Shown here in pieces: positions 10,640 to 19,239 of a stretch of 64,000 bases of DNA. The DNA comes from Sulfopaludibacter sp963815475 (lineage in GTDB: Bacteria; Acidobacteriota; Terriglobia; Bryobacterales; Bryobacteraceae). The DNA lies in contig CAWFHD010000003.1 of NCBI GenBank assembly GCA_963815475.1, positions 2,108,001-2,172,000 of the forward strand, read 5' to 3'. Each line of letters opens with the position of its first letter. Within the stretch, counting starts at the first letter, position 1. The translations under genes and the position numbers were made by a program. The notes under the pieces were generated by a model that searched no databases, was not told where the DNA came from, and was given only the letters and a program-made list of their open reading frames with translations.

Positions 10640-10863
10640 AACGGACGTACCTCCTTTCCTCAGTTGAGGGCTCTTGGAGAGTATCATGAGCGCTCGGAAC
10701 GTTACGAGTTTTTCAATGGACCACTAGGTTATTGGCTCACCAGCTTCTGCCCTATCGGTTAAGCGATAGTTACGGAGAGTCGTAGAAAAACGGAGCCCCC
10801 TCCTAAATCGAAAATTCCTGGCTCGGGGGACTGACCGGCGGGTGGGCCTGCGCACCGCGCCGG

Positions 10864-11601
10864 CTATTTCGGTCCGGCAATATTTCTGCCGAAATTGAAG
10901 GCGGGACCCACCGAGAACCGGACAGTCCAGCGGCCATCCCGCAGCACATCGCTGAACAGGTGGTCCCAGACCAAGTCGGCCTGCGTGCGCCACGATATAT
11001 GCCGCGACAGGATGATATCGGCGCCGCCGCCGAAACCGTAAAAACCGGTCCAGTCCAATTTTTTACCAGAAGGCGCCAGTTGCATTGCCACCGCCGCGGC
11101 AAAGGGATCGCGAGCGTGCGGCGTGGCCACTTCGCGTACCAAGCCGAGTGACGGCCGGGCAAACAGGGTAAGCCTTTTGAAATGCCGATAGGAATATTGC
11201 GGTCCCAACGCAAAGGTCTGGGTAACCGATGTGGCCGGCACCATTAGGGAATATCCGGGCGGAAGCCGTCCGGCCGCTTCGAGGGCTGCGATTTGCGCGG
11301 CGATCTGCTGCCGCAAAGAGAGTGGCAATAAGCTGGGTACGAGCGTGAGGTCGCCCGTGGAAATGCTGTAGTCGAATCCCAGTGAAAGCCACGTTCGGGC
11401 CTGGTATCCGAGTTGGGTGTGGAATCCATTCTCGAACAGGCCGATGTGCGGGCTATCGAGGAACGTGTACCCGGTAAAGAGATCGAAACGCCTCACATCC
11501 GTCTGCTGGCTGAAAGCAGGAAACGAAGCAGCCACAATGAGGAAGAGCACGACTGAAACGCGGAGAGCAGTCGCTCCCCTGCTGGTTGATTGGAGCTCCA
11601 T
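10864..11601 (-). CDS. Outer-membrane beta-barrel protein
   Basis: Start at ATG 11601, preceded by GGAGGGGGTGG, gives a signal peptide (MELQSTSRGATALRVSVVLFLIVAASFPAFS, cleaved after AFSQQ). The mature part (about 215 residues) has amphipathic strands (RFDLFTGYTFLD, HTQLGYQARTWLSLGFDYS, FGGGADIILSRHISWRTQADLVWDHLF) and ends in a terminal strand WTVRFSVGPAFNFG. This is the OmpA-like/OMP_b-brl pattern of eight-stranded barrels. It follows the kinase-regulator pair on the same strand with about 280 bases between, so it may be controlled by them, but a separate promoter is equally possible. Confidence 0.75.
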   Translation of the reverse strand: MELQSTSRGATALRVSVVLFLIVAASFPAFSQQTDVRRFDLFTGYTFLDSPHIGLFENGFHTQLGYQARTWLSLGFDYSISTGDLTLVPSLLPLSLRQQIAAQIAALEAAGRLPPGYSLMVPATSVTQTFALGPQYSYRHFKRLTLFARPSLGLVREVATPHARDPFAAAVAMQLAPSGKKLDWTGFYGFGGGADIILSRHISWRTQADLVWDHLFSDVLRDGRWTVRFSVGPAFNFGRNIAGPK

Positions 11602-11881
11602 AACACCACCCCCTCCGGAGTGTTCATCTCGATTACTAACTTCCGCTCTTTTGGCGGTCACAGTTACTCCATGCATTACCGGGCGTACAGGCGTGGCGAT
11701 CCGCACCGTTTGGGCCGCCACCTGAATCGCACAACGCTGGCAGATTGAGCGCATCAGGAAGCATATGCCCAAAATCCTTGGACGTTGCAGGCGCGGTCTA
11801 CAGCGAAACCAGGCTTCTTGAAACCCTGTTTCACCCACTTTCGAAAAGGTGTCGTCGTCCGCGTGTAGGATGCGCATAAGG

Positions 11882-12757
11882 TTATTTGGGAAGTTTTGCC
11901 GCCACTTCGCCAATGGTCGCCAGAAGCGAATTCCACTCGTAGGGTTTAATCAAGATGGAGGCGACCAATGCCCGGGCCTTCGGCTCCAATTGACTGAGGA
12001 ACGTCTCCTCCTCGCCCGGGACCAGATGGCCGGTAATGATAACGATCTTGAGACCGGAAGAACGAAGATCCAGGGCTAATTCGCGAATGATTTCAGAACC
12101 AAAGGCATCGGGCAACGCCAGATCCAATAGAAGAATGTCAAAAGGCAATCGGAGGGCCTGTTTCGGTATAAACTCACGCATGGCATTGCGCGTCATGCAC
12201 CAGCCAACGCCGTAGCCCTGGTCTCGCAATTTTTCCGTGATTGCGGGACCAAAGACGTTGTCATCTTCCACGACCAGAATGCGAACGGCGCCGTGAGAAA
12301 TCGGCATACTCTGGGGCGGCGCCTCGTCCGCTTCATCGAGAAACGAGGCCGCGGCGGGCCGCGAGGGCGTTCCTAGCGCCGCATGAATGGCCTTGGCGAG
12401 CGTTGGGCCGTTGCAAGGCTTCTGCACGGAGCCCTTGATAATGGAGCGCATCGATCCTCCCAGTCGGTTCCACCACTCCTGCGGATCGGGGAACGCAGCC
12501 GAACAAAAAATGACCTTGATGGCGTGCATCTCCGGATTTTGGCTGACACGCTCTAAGAATTGCAGCCCGTCCAAGTCGGGCATCATGTAATCCAATACAA
12601 TCGCGTCAATTTTCGGGTTTCCGGAAAGAGCCTCGATAGCGGCCTGACCGTCGTTAGCCACCGTGACATCGAAACCTTCGGAGTCCAGGGCCAACGTCAT
12701 CAGGTCGGTGATCGCTTTTTCGTCGTCAACGTACAACACGTGCGGTCGCTCCGCCAT
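11882..12757 (-). CDS. Response regulator with two receiver domains
   Basis: 291 residues with two CheY-like receivers and no output domain. Receiver 1 (residues about 4-128) has the acidic pair DD at 11-12, phospho-acceptor D56 in VLDYMMPD and a Lys-Pro near 113. Receiver 2 (about 158-285) has EDD at 164-166, D212 in LLLDLALPD and IKPYEW. It begins 13 bases after the kinase stop and is surely co-transcribed with it. Such double receivers usually act in phosphorelay or by protein contact rather than DNA binding; the downstream target is unknown. Confidence 0.85.
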   Translation of the reverse strand: MAERPHVLYVDDEKAITDLMTLALDSEGFDVTVANDGQAAIEALSGNPKIDAIVLDYMMPDLDGLQFLERVSQNPEMHAIKVIFCSAAFPDPQEWWNRLGGSMRSIIKGSVQKPCNGPTLAKAIHAALGTPSRPAAASFLDEADEAPPQSMPISHGAVRILVVEDDNVFGPAITEKLRDQGYGVGWCMTRNAMREFIPKQALRLPFDILLLDLALPDAFGSEIIRELALDLRSSGLKIVIITGHLVPGEEETFLSQLEPKARALVASILIKPYEWNSLLATIGEVAAKLPK

Positions 12758-12770
12758 ACTCTCTGCCTCC

Positions 12771-15671
12771 TTATGCCGCCTTCCCAGCCAGCGTTTTCGG
12801 ATCTACCATTGCCGCATCAAACTCTTGAACTCGGGACATGGAAGGTAACTCGATGACGAACGTTGTTCCATGCTCCAATTCCGAATCGACGCGGAGCGAA
12901 CCCTTGTGCAGGTTGACAAATTCCTTGACGTTGGACAAGCCGATACCCGCGCCCTGAACCAGCCCAGGATGATTGGACCCTTGATAAAATGGATCGAAGA
13001 CTCGCGGAAGATCCTCGGCCGGAATGCCGGCTCCCGTATCGATCACCGTCAATCGCAAATTTGCTCCGGCTGGCTGGACCTGCACGAGAATCCGTCCGCC
13101 GGTGGGGGTGAATTTCAGAGCATTGATCAGTAAGTTATCAATGATGCGGCGAATCGAGCGAGGGTCCCCGATGCCGTCCGGGCAAGGCGAGAGAGAGGCT
13201 TCTAGAATCACGCCCCGGCCATCGGCCTTAGCCTGATAGGCGGCGATAGACGCCTGAGCGAGTTCGCCGAGCTGATACTCGCGCATGCGCCATTTGCCCT
13301 CCATTCGCAACTCGACCAGGCGCTCCAACTCCAGCAGGTCACGAATGCTCTCTTCAATCAGGTCCTTCTGCTTCCAGAGCGTCTTCAAATGCTTTTTCTG
13401 GTCAGCGCTTACAGGGCCGCAATGCTGAGCCAATTCCTGAATCGCCAATGTCTGGGGATTGATGAAATTCAGGATATCGTGGGACAACTTGGCCAACATC
13501 TTGGCCTGTTGATAGAGCATGTAGGCTTGCGCGATCGCGCGCTCGGCTTTGCGACCCAGGTTGGACAGCGTGGTGATATCGGCGCTGTGGAAAGCCTCCT
13601 GATGGAGTTTGGGCCCGAACCCGATGAATCCGACAAATTTGTCGCCGGAATACATCGGCAACGCGGCCGCGATGCTCCAGCGAGCCAATTCCTGCGCCGC
13701 GTCCCGTTCCTCATCCTGAGCTGTTTCATCCGAAAGCAAAAGGGTTTTGTCAGACTCAAAGCGTTTGATCAGCGGGCTTACAGCGCCAAAGGACGTAGTC
13801 CACAAATGATGAGGCACGTCGTTTTCACTGGCAAATCCGGATGCCCGCTGGAGATGAAAGGCCCCAGCTGTGATGTCCATGAGCCATACCCCGACCCAGG
13901 ACATACGGGCGCTTTCCGCCAGGTCGCGCGCCAAGCCGCGCAAAAGCTCGGAAAGATTCGTGCGTCGGTAAATGTCTTCACCGAGGCGTTCGATTTCTAC
14001 CAGGTAACGAAATTTGTCCTTGAAGAAGAACCGATCGACAAGAGCCTGGATAGAGCCCTCGCTCTCTTTCACGATGGTAGCGGCAAAAACAGCCAGCAGA
14101 AAGGCAGCGAGGCCTCGCGCCACCAAGGAATAGGTCAGCATCGCACCCGCCGCGAAAGGAACGACCAGAATAATCGCCCCGTGACGAAAATCAATCGGCT
14201 GAGCAGTCCTTTTCATCCGGTGAGACAAGGCGGCCGTGAGGCAAAAACACATGGCGGCCGCCATGGGCGCATGGTAATCCCAGCTGATCTGGTTCATGAC
14301 AAAGAGAAAATAACTCGCGGCCCCGCCCGTAGCGGAGATAAACGATGCCACAATCCACGTTTTCTGGGATCGGGACGTTTCCTCCGGGAGTCGGAGGATC
14401 GCTGGAATGGACCACAGAGCCATGCAGACCAGAGACACTACAAACCATATGCCAAAAATGCCATAAAGCGGCCCCGGCATCTCCCTGGCGGCCAGACGAT
14501 GGCTGGGATCAAATGCGAGGCCGCGGATGATCCAAGGCGTCAACACCGAAAATGCCGCCATCGCTAAAACGGTCCACTCTAAGCCGTGGCGCACAATCGT
14601 GGAAGATCGATCTTTGGCGTTTTGAAAGAACTGCTCCCAGAATGAAAAAATCGCCAGCAACAGAAACGCTCCAACAGCATAACCGCCGCGGAAGACGACC
14701 CGAGACCAGCTGTAGGGCAAGCCGGTTAACAGCAGAACGGTCAACTCCCAGGTGCCTAGAAGCGTATACACCCAGCGAAGCCGGTCGCACAGCGGGTCCT
14801 TGTAGTTGCGCAGGAGCGCTAATGCCAACGAATAATTAAGGGCGACGAGGAGCAGGTCCCAGGGCGCGCGGTCAGAGAGAAATGCAGGACGGCTGCTTAG
14901 GAAATCACCCATGATCATGCCGATGAGAAACGGAAGTCCAATCACGCCCCAGGCGAGCAATTTCGTTAAAGTGTGACGCGCTACCAATTCGATGTCCATC
15001 AAACGATGCTTTACGATGGCGACCGACATGATCAACGGATACAGGACGGCGGTAAAATTTCCCCATGGGTAAATATCAACACCAAAGGCAGGAAAATAGG
15101 CGATGCACCCTCCCGAATATCCAATCGCTGTAGCGAAGAAAAAATACTTTATTTGATTTTTTCTAACCGGCGAGGCCGTGTGGTACGCCCGAATCAATTC
15201 ATAGTGGCTAAACAGAACGAGGGTGATCCACCAGGCGAAATAGACGGGGTATAGTGGGCCGCCGAGGACATAGTAAAGGGAATGGAAGACCCATCTGACG
15301 CGAGCGAAAAACAGAGAGGTTGGGATAGTCAAAAGAAAAACAAGAGCTATGAAATAGTGGAGCACAATGGATCGGTTCCGTCGAAGGTCAAGGAAGGCAC
15401 AAACGAAATGGTAAAAAAGAGGAGTAATCCATAGAACTCCGAAAGCATATGCCAAGCGCCAGGCCAATAGGCCTTCGGTTGCAGTTTTTGTCCAACCGAT
15501 CCACATCCCGCCAAAACCCCAAACACCGACGGCCAGCGACAATAGAAACCAGATTCTGCCAATCTTGCGATTCGCACTCATCAATAGGACGAAGAGACCG
15601 AAACTAACGGAGGCGATTCCGGTCAGCAGGCCGGAGAGACCAAACGGAGTCATGGTAAGCCCTGAGGACAT
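12771..15671 (-). CDS. Membrane sensor histidine kinase with GAF-like domain
   Basis: 966 residues. About the first 540 are dominated by membrane helices in two blocks: an N-terminal 7TM-like sensor followed by further helices around residues 320-540. Then a GAF-like region (about 560-715) precedes the phospho-acceptor H731 in KLSHDILNF. The catalytic ATPase domain has the N box (RRIIDNLLINALKFTP), G1 (VIDTGAGIP), F box (VFDPFYQGS) and G2 (GAGIGLSNVKEFV). Architecture resembles XrtA/PEP-CTERM PrsK-type kinases and PEP-CTERM proteins occur in the window, but its partner here is a two-receiver regulator rather than the sigma-54 PrsR, so I do not assign that role. It begins the operon with the regulator. 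Confidence 0.9.
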   Translation of the reverse strand: MSSGLTMTPFGLSGLLTGIASVSFGLFVLLMSANRKIGRIWFLLSLAVGVWGFGGMWIGWTKTATEGLLAWRLAYAFGVLWITPLFYHFVCAFLDLRRNRSIVLHYFIALVFLLTIPTSLFFARVRWVFHSLYYVLGGPLYPVYFAWWITLVLFSHYELIRAYHTASPVRKNQIKYFFFATAIGYSGGCIAYFPAFGVDIYPWGNFTAVLYPLIMSVAIVKHRLMDIELVARHTLTKLLAWGVIGLPFLIGMIMGDFLSSRPAFLSDRAPWDLLLVALNYSLALALLRNYKDPLCDRLRWVYTLLGTWELTVLLLTGLPYSWSRVVFRGGYAVGAFLLLAIFSFWEQFFQNAKDRSSTIVRHGLEWTVLAMAAFSVLTPWIIRGLAFDPSHRLAAREMPGPLYGIFGIWFVVSLVCMALWSIPAILRLPEETSRSQKTWIVASFISATGGAASYFLFVMNQISWDYHAPMAAAMCFCLTAALSHRMKRTAQPIDFRHGAIILVVPFAAGAMLTYSLVARGLAAFLLAVFAATIVKESEGSIQALVDRFFFKDKFRYLVEIERLGEDIYRRTNLSELLRGLARDLAESARMSWVGVWLMDITAGAFHLQRASGFASENDVPHHLWTTSFGAVSPLIKRFESDKTLLLSDETAQDEERDAAQELARWSIAAALPMYSGDKFVGFIGFGPKLHQEAFHSADITTLSNLGRKAERAIAQAYMLYQQAKMLAKLSHDILNFINPQTLAIQELAQHCGPVSADQKKHLKTLWKQKDLIEESIRDLLELERLVELRMEGKWRMREYQLGELAQASIAAYQAKADGRGVILEASLSPCPDGIGDPRSIRRIIDNLLINALKFTPTGGRILVQVQPAGANLRLTVIDTGAGIPAEDLPRVFDPFYQGSNHPGLVQGAGIGLSNVKEFVNLHKGSLRVDSELEHGTTFVIELPSMSRVQEFDAAMVDPKTLAGKAA

Positions 15672-15689
15672 CGATCAGTTCGCGGTAAA

Positions 15690-15943
15690 CGTCTATGCTG
15701 AACCGACCCAATCCTTAGGAGGAACGACGTCATACCTGCGGCGCGGGTGAGGAAGCGCACTTGTGGATCGGTCTGTCCCAAGTTTGACGCGAATACCAAC
15801 GGAAGCCGTCTGAAAGCCTGAGCGGCCTGCTGTTTCACCAACACAGGCGGCTTCGCGCATTTCGCCGGCCGAGTCGGTGTTTCGACTGCCAGCCAGTTTG
15901 CAAGAATCAAATTCAACGAAATCAGTCTGCGATCGATGGACAT
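15690..15943 (-). pseudogene. SBBP/DUF7948 beta-propeller protein, N-terminal remnant
   Basis: A frame starting at 15943 reads MSIDRRLISLNLILANWLAV, then LPLVFASNLGQTDPQVRFLTR and AAGMTSFLL, matching the N-terminal LPLxFExNxGQTDxxVxFLxRGxGY signature of large acidobacterial SBBP-repeat proteins. Recognisable homology ends at about 15720, just before the histidine kinase start at 15671. The remaining hundreds of residues are absent, so this is a truncated relic. It marks a deletion or rearrangement between the methyltransferase and the kinase. Confidence 0.55.
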
Positions 15944-15973
15944 CTACCCCTCCTGCTGACGGACCTTCCGGCA

Positions 15974-17317
15974 TCAATGGAGTGCCGTCGCCACCAATGT
16001 CGCTTGGTCCAGCGTTGTGAGTCCGCTCGCCCAAAATCGCTTAGCTCTGGGACCAAGCCGCCACACCGCGGTGCGGGCACGACATATCCGCCGGCCTTGC
16101 TGTCGCGGTTCGTACTTAGGGCCCCCTTCTGCGACTTCCGACAGAACAGGCGACCAGCTCTCGGCCGGGCCGAGATTCTTCTCTGCGAGACACGTGTCCC
16201 GCTGGTCGTTCATGCCACACGGCGTAGCCAGCAGGTACGCCAGCACATCGGCAACGATTGCTGTTGAAACACGCAGTGCTAAGAGGCTCAGAGTCGCGTA
16301 ATTTACTGGTGGATTTATTTTTTGCTCGCCGCAGTGTGGCTGGGTGGCGACGCTACAGGAGCAGTTAGAAGCTGACGCGCGAACGCGACCCAAGGAAGAA
16401 GCCGCCGAGCGATATGGCTTTGTGAATATATAAGCGACGTATCGTGATTGACCCAACACCCTTTGTGACAATCGAAGCTCGTGGAGCAACAATTTCCACT
16501 CGTGCTCAGTAATGGCGGCGTATTCTGACCGAGCGATTTCCAATGCTTTCCGGGTCAGTGAATGCTGCCCCATGAAGATTGTCAAAGCGGCAACGTCCAA
16601 AATTCGCATGACGGGCTTGGTCCAGTCCAGAACTTGTCGCTCGACAAAACCAATCGCCTTTGCATTGTTCAGGTACCTTTCGAACGGTTCAAATAGCTCC
16701 ATTTGCCATGTTTCTCGAAAGCCTTTCCCGGGATCTACCTCATCAATTTGTTCTGGATAATTCGTTCTCCAGGTAATATCGACCAAGACAAATGTTCCAC
16801 CGGGTTTAAGTACGTGGAACGCGCTGTTTAATAGCGCTTTTCTTCCCTCCGGGCCAAAATGAAAAGCGGCTTCGAGACAATGAATCTTATCGATACTATC
16901 AGGAGTCGCAACATTTTCAAGATGTGTAGCGTCACCTTGAATGAAGCTGATATTTCCCGCTTTGCCAAAGTTACTTTGTGCAGACTTAATATGTGGTTCG
17001 CACAGATCTAATCCAGTGGTTTTAGAGCCATGTTGAGCGATGAATTGCGTTGTCCAGCCGTTCCCGCATGCGAGATCAAGGATCGATTCATTGGGTTGGG
17101 GATTCAACAATTCAACCGACTTTTTAACCAGATATCGTTGAAAATGATTTAAGCCGCCGATCAAAGATGGTAATTGCTTCAATTCAAAGTAGCCTAGATT
17201 TAAGAGAGGGCCCCATCCGGAAGCGGTGAGGAATTTTACCGGGAGCTTTGAGCCGTTGTAGGTGTCAGCCATGCGCCGTGAAGGTCCGTCAGTCGTCGCA
17301 GCCGTCGCATTGTCCAT
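15974..17317 (-). CDS. Class I SAM-dependent methyltransferase
   Basis: Start ATG 17317 follows GAGGGAG. The core (about residues 25-300) has motif I ILDLACGNGW, motif II-like TTGLDLCEPHI, motif post-II FIQGDATHLENV, and CLEAAFHFGPEGRKALLNSAFHVLKPGG, as in erythromycin/phytosterol-type small-molecule methyltransferases. The final 150 residues (after AYIFTKPYRS) are low-complexity, have no family match I know, and look like read-through of a lost natural stop. The gene is visibly richer in A and T than its neighbours, which suggests recent transfer. Substrate unknown. Confidence 0.8.
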   Translation of the reverse strand: MDNATAATTDGPSRRMADTYNGSKLPVKFLTASGWGPLLNLGYFELKQLPSLIGGLNHFQRYLVKKSVELLNPQPNESILDLACGNGWTTQFIAQHGSKTTGLDLCEPHIKSAQSNFGKAGNISFIQGDATHLENVATPDSIDKIHCLEAAFHFGPEGRKALLNSAFHVLKPGGTFVLVDITWRTNYPEQIDEVDPGKGFRETWQMELFEPFERYLNNAKAIGFVERQVLDWTKPVMRILDVAALTIFMGQHSLTRKALEIARSEYAAITEHEWKLLLHELRLSQRVLGQSRYVAYIFTKPYRSAASSLGRVRASASNCSCSVATQPHCGEQKINPPVNYATLSLLALRVSTAIVADVLAYLLATPCGMNDQRDTCLAEKNLGPAESWSPVLSEVAEGGPKYEPRQQGRRICRARTAVWRLGPRAKRFWASGLTTLDQATLVATALH

Positions 17318-17346
17318 ATCAGACTCCCTCTCCCACACGTTCGCCT

Positions 17347-17736
17347 TTACTGGGGTGGCCTGCCTCCCAATGTCTCATGGGCATACATGTGGGTTAATTT
17401 CTCCAGCCATTGCCGTGGCCGCGATGATCTCCGCGAGTCGTTTGGATTTGCCGTTTCCGTGGCGCCCGAGTATTTCGAGGCATTCACGAGCCGTGCCGAA
17501 GAAAGTTCCTCCTCCGACGGGTTCTTCCAGCCGATTTCGGAACTCTGCATCATGCTCAGAAAGGCTTCGTGAACAAGCGCGGTGGCCTGCAGGGTGTGTT
17601 CGGGGCGCTCGCCGCGTAGGGCGGATTTGGCCATCGTGTGAAGTTCCCGATAAACTCGCGCGAGCAGATCGGAGTCGGCTTCCTTGTTCCCGGAGGCGGC
17701 TCGCTGCAAGAGGAGCGCCATGTCACCGGAGGCCAT
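17347..17736 (-). pseudogene. TIGR02999-type ECF sigma factor, C-terminally truncated
   Basis: The first 75 residues (LLLQRAASGNKEADSDLLARVYRELHTMAKSALRGE, then HTLQATALVHEAFLSM) match the region 2 start of acidobacterial TIGR02999 sigma factors, which are usually about 190 residues. After WKNPSEEELSSA the frame loses similarity: the expected RaxFfavaaxxmRrilvd segment and the whole region 4 are missing, replaced by Ser/Arg-rich sequence to the stop at 17347. Likely non-functional for promoter recognition. It lies 29 bases upstream of the methyltransferase on the same strand. Confidence 0.55.
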
Positions 17737-17869
17737 TACGGGATATTCTATACCAGAGTCTCGGGCCTTGCCTCAGATTGGGGGCGCGCCAAGTGATCTG
17801 TGCCCGTTGTTCTTTGAGTGTCAAAGGGCAACTGACGGCGCACTAGTTCCGTTGTCATACTATATCCCT

Positions 17870-18240
17870 ATGCGCCCCCTGTTGACGTGCTTTTGTGTGC
17901 TGCGAATCTTTGGGCCCTCGACGGTCTACGTTATGTGGAGACGTCTCCACACCTTGGCGCCTTCGCCTTGGTGGCAAACGGCTCGGCCGCAACTGTCCGG
18001 GTCGACGCCGCCGATTGGCCAGGCGTGCAGCGAGCAGCATACGATTTACAAGCCGACGTGAATCGCGTAACCGGCGTCACTCCCGCCTGGGACACCACCG
18101 CCCCCAAGATGGTTCTCATCGGACGGTCGGCAAGAGTCCGCTCATCGAGCAATTAGTCCGCGCCGGCAAGATCGACGTCAGCGGCATCCGCGGTAAATGG
18201 GAATCCTTCTTTTTGCAAACCGTCGCCAACCCCTTCCCCG
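17870..18240 (+). pseudogene. GH115 alpha-glucuronidase, N-terminal remnant
   Basis: In pieces across frames: a signal peptide start MRPLLTCF (17870), then VLLCAANLWALDGLRYVETS (17887 on) and FALVANGSAATVRVDAADWPG with AAYDLQADVNRVTGVTP. After another shift near 18130 it continues TVGKSPLIEQLVRAGKIDVS and GIRGKWESFFLQTVANPFP. These are the first about 120 residues of GH115 xylan alpha-1,2-glucuronidases (order and spacing preserved). At about 18240 the sequence switches abruptly to a sigma-54 activator. The catalytic domain is absent. Confidence 0.65.
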
Positions 18241-18668
18241 AGTTCAGCCGGCGAAATAACCGCGGCATCAACACCATCCCTTCCGAAACTATGCAGGCGT
18301 TGGTTCGCTACCATTGGCCGGGGAACATTCGAGAACTGCAGAATGTGATTGAAAGGGCGGTGATCATCTCAAAAGGCACTATGCTGAATGTCCCGCTCGC
18401 CGAACTGCAACCTGGTGTCGCTCCAAAGGCCAGTCATGCTCCGGCAAGGCTGACCCAGGCCGATCACAAGGGCCTCCAGGACATCTTAGATGAAACGGAA
18501 CGGACCGAGATCTTGCGCGCGCTTGAAGCGACGAATGGCATCCTCGCCGGACCGGCTGGAGCCGCTGCGCGACTCGGAATGAAGCACTCCACGCTTCAGC
18601 TTCGTATGCAAAAGCTGGGCATTCGACTCACGCGAACAGTCGCCGAAACAGAACGAACGGCGGGATAA
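18241..18668 (+). pseudogene. Sigma-54-dependent activator, C-terminal fragment
   Basis: Begins abruptly in FSRRNNRGINTIPSETMQALV, then RYHWPGNIRELQNVIERAVI (the conserved PGNxREL helix of the AAA+ domain), a linker and a Fis-type helix-turn-helix (TERTEILRALEATNGILAGP then AAARLGMKHSTLQLRMQKLGI). Walker A and B motifs and the GAFTGA loop are missing, so it cannot drive sigma-54 promoters. It is in frame with the GH115 remnant immediately upstream, making one chimeric open frame. Confidence 0.75.
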
Positions 18669-18807
18669 GCGGCGCAGCAATGAGGCCCAGTAACGCCAGA
18701 GATGCCGCCCTCCGGCGCGCAATCCCGCCTTCGGTATCGATACCCCGAGGGCACGCTGGTAGAATGCTTTCTCAAACCAGGCCAAAATCGAATCGCAGCA
18801 CAGGCTG

Positions 18808-19239
18808 CTAGAGCCTGATCAACGCCAGGCCGGATTCCGGGTCAATGTGTTTTTGAAGGGGGCTCGGGCTCTCTGTCAGTACGACCTCACAGGTCGGTCG
18901 GATATATGCCTCGAGTAAATGGCCGCCGTGGGCTGTACCGTCTTTCTTGCCGATTACGGCGTGCGCGTGCACCATCGGCTTTCCGTCCTTCAGGGCGACG
19001 TCGCCAATGAGCGACAGCAGTTCCACCTGTTCGTTGAGAACAACTGACGGCTCATATTTCTTGGTCTGCCAGCTGAACCAGCCCAGGCGTAGCGAAGAGA
19101 GCGCACCAACGGCTTTAAAGCTTGCGGCGGACAGCCTTTCTTTTTCCGCGAATTCAAGCAGTCCTTTCGCCAGTTCGTCACCGGTTTCGAATACAAGAAT
19201 GAATGTTTTCGGAGATTGATCGATTTGTCGCGACTTCAT
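18808..19239 (-). CDS. PPC/DUF296 domain protein
   Basis: 143 residues forming one complete PPC (plants and prokaryotes conserved) domain: FILVFETGDELAKGLLEFAEK, AVGALSSLRLGWF, LLSLIGDVALKDGKPMVHAHAVIG and GGHLLEAYIRPTCEVVLTE. The His residues of HAHAVIG and GGHL are the conserved putative metal-binding set. Bacterial members are trimers of uncertain function. Its ATG overlaps the stop of the dehalogenase-like gene upstream by four bases (ATGA), so the two are translationally coupled. Confidence 0.88.
   Translation of the reverse strand: MKSRQIDQSPKTFILVFETGDELAKGLLEFAEKERLSAASFKAVGALSSLRLGWFSWQTKKYEPSVVLNEQVELLSLIGDVALKDGKPMVHAHAVIGKKDGTAHGGHLLEAYIRPTCEVVLTESPSPLQKHIDPESGLALIRL

Noticed and set aside
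9797..10762. 321-codon plus-strand open frame across the serine hydrolase
   Set aside because: The minus strand carries SISK, YSN and the rest of the enzyme; this frame is its antisense.
13389..14567. 392-codon plus-strand open frame opposite the histidine kinase
   Set aside because: Antisense of a strongly conserved kinase; composition not protein-like, no ribosome-binding site.
12771..15671. Assignment of the kinase as PrsK of an exosortase system
   Set aside because: Similar architecture, but no exosortase, PrsR or exopolysaccharide genes nearby.
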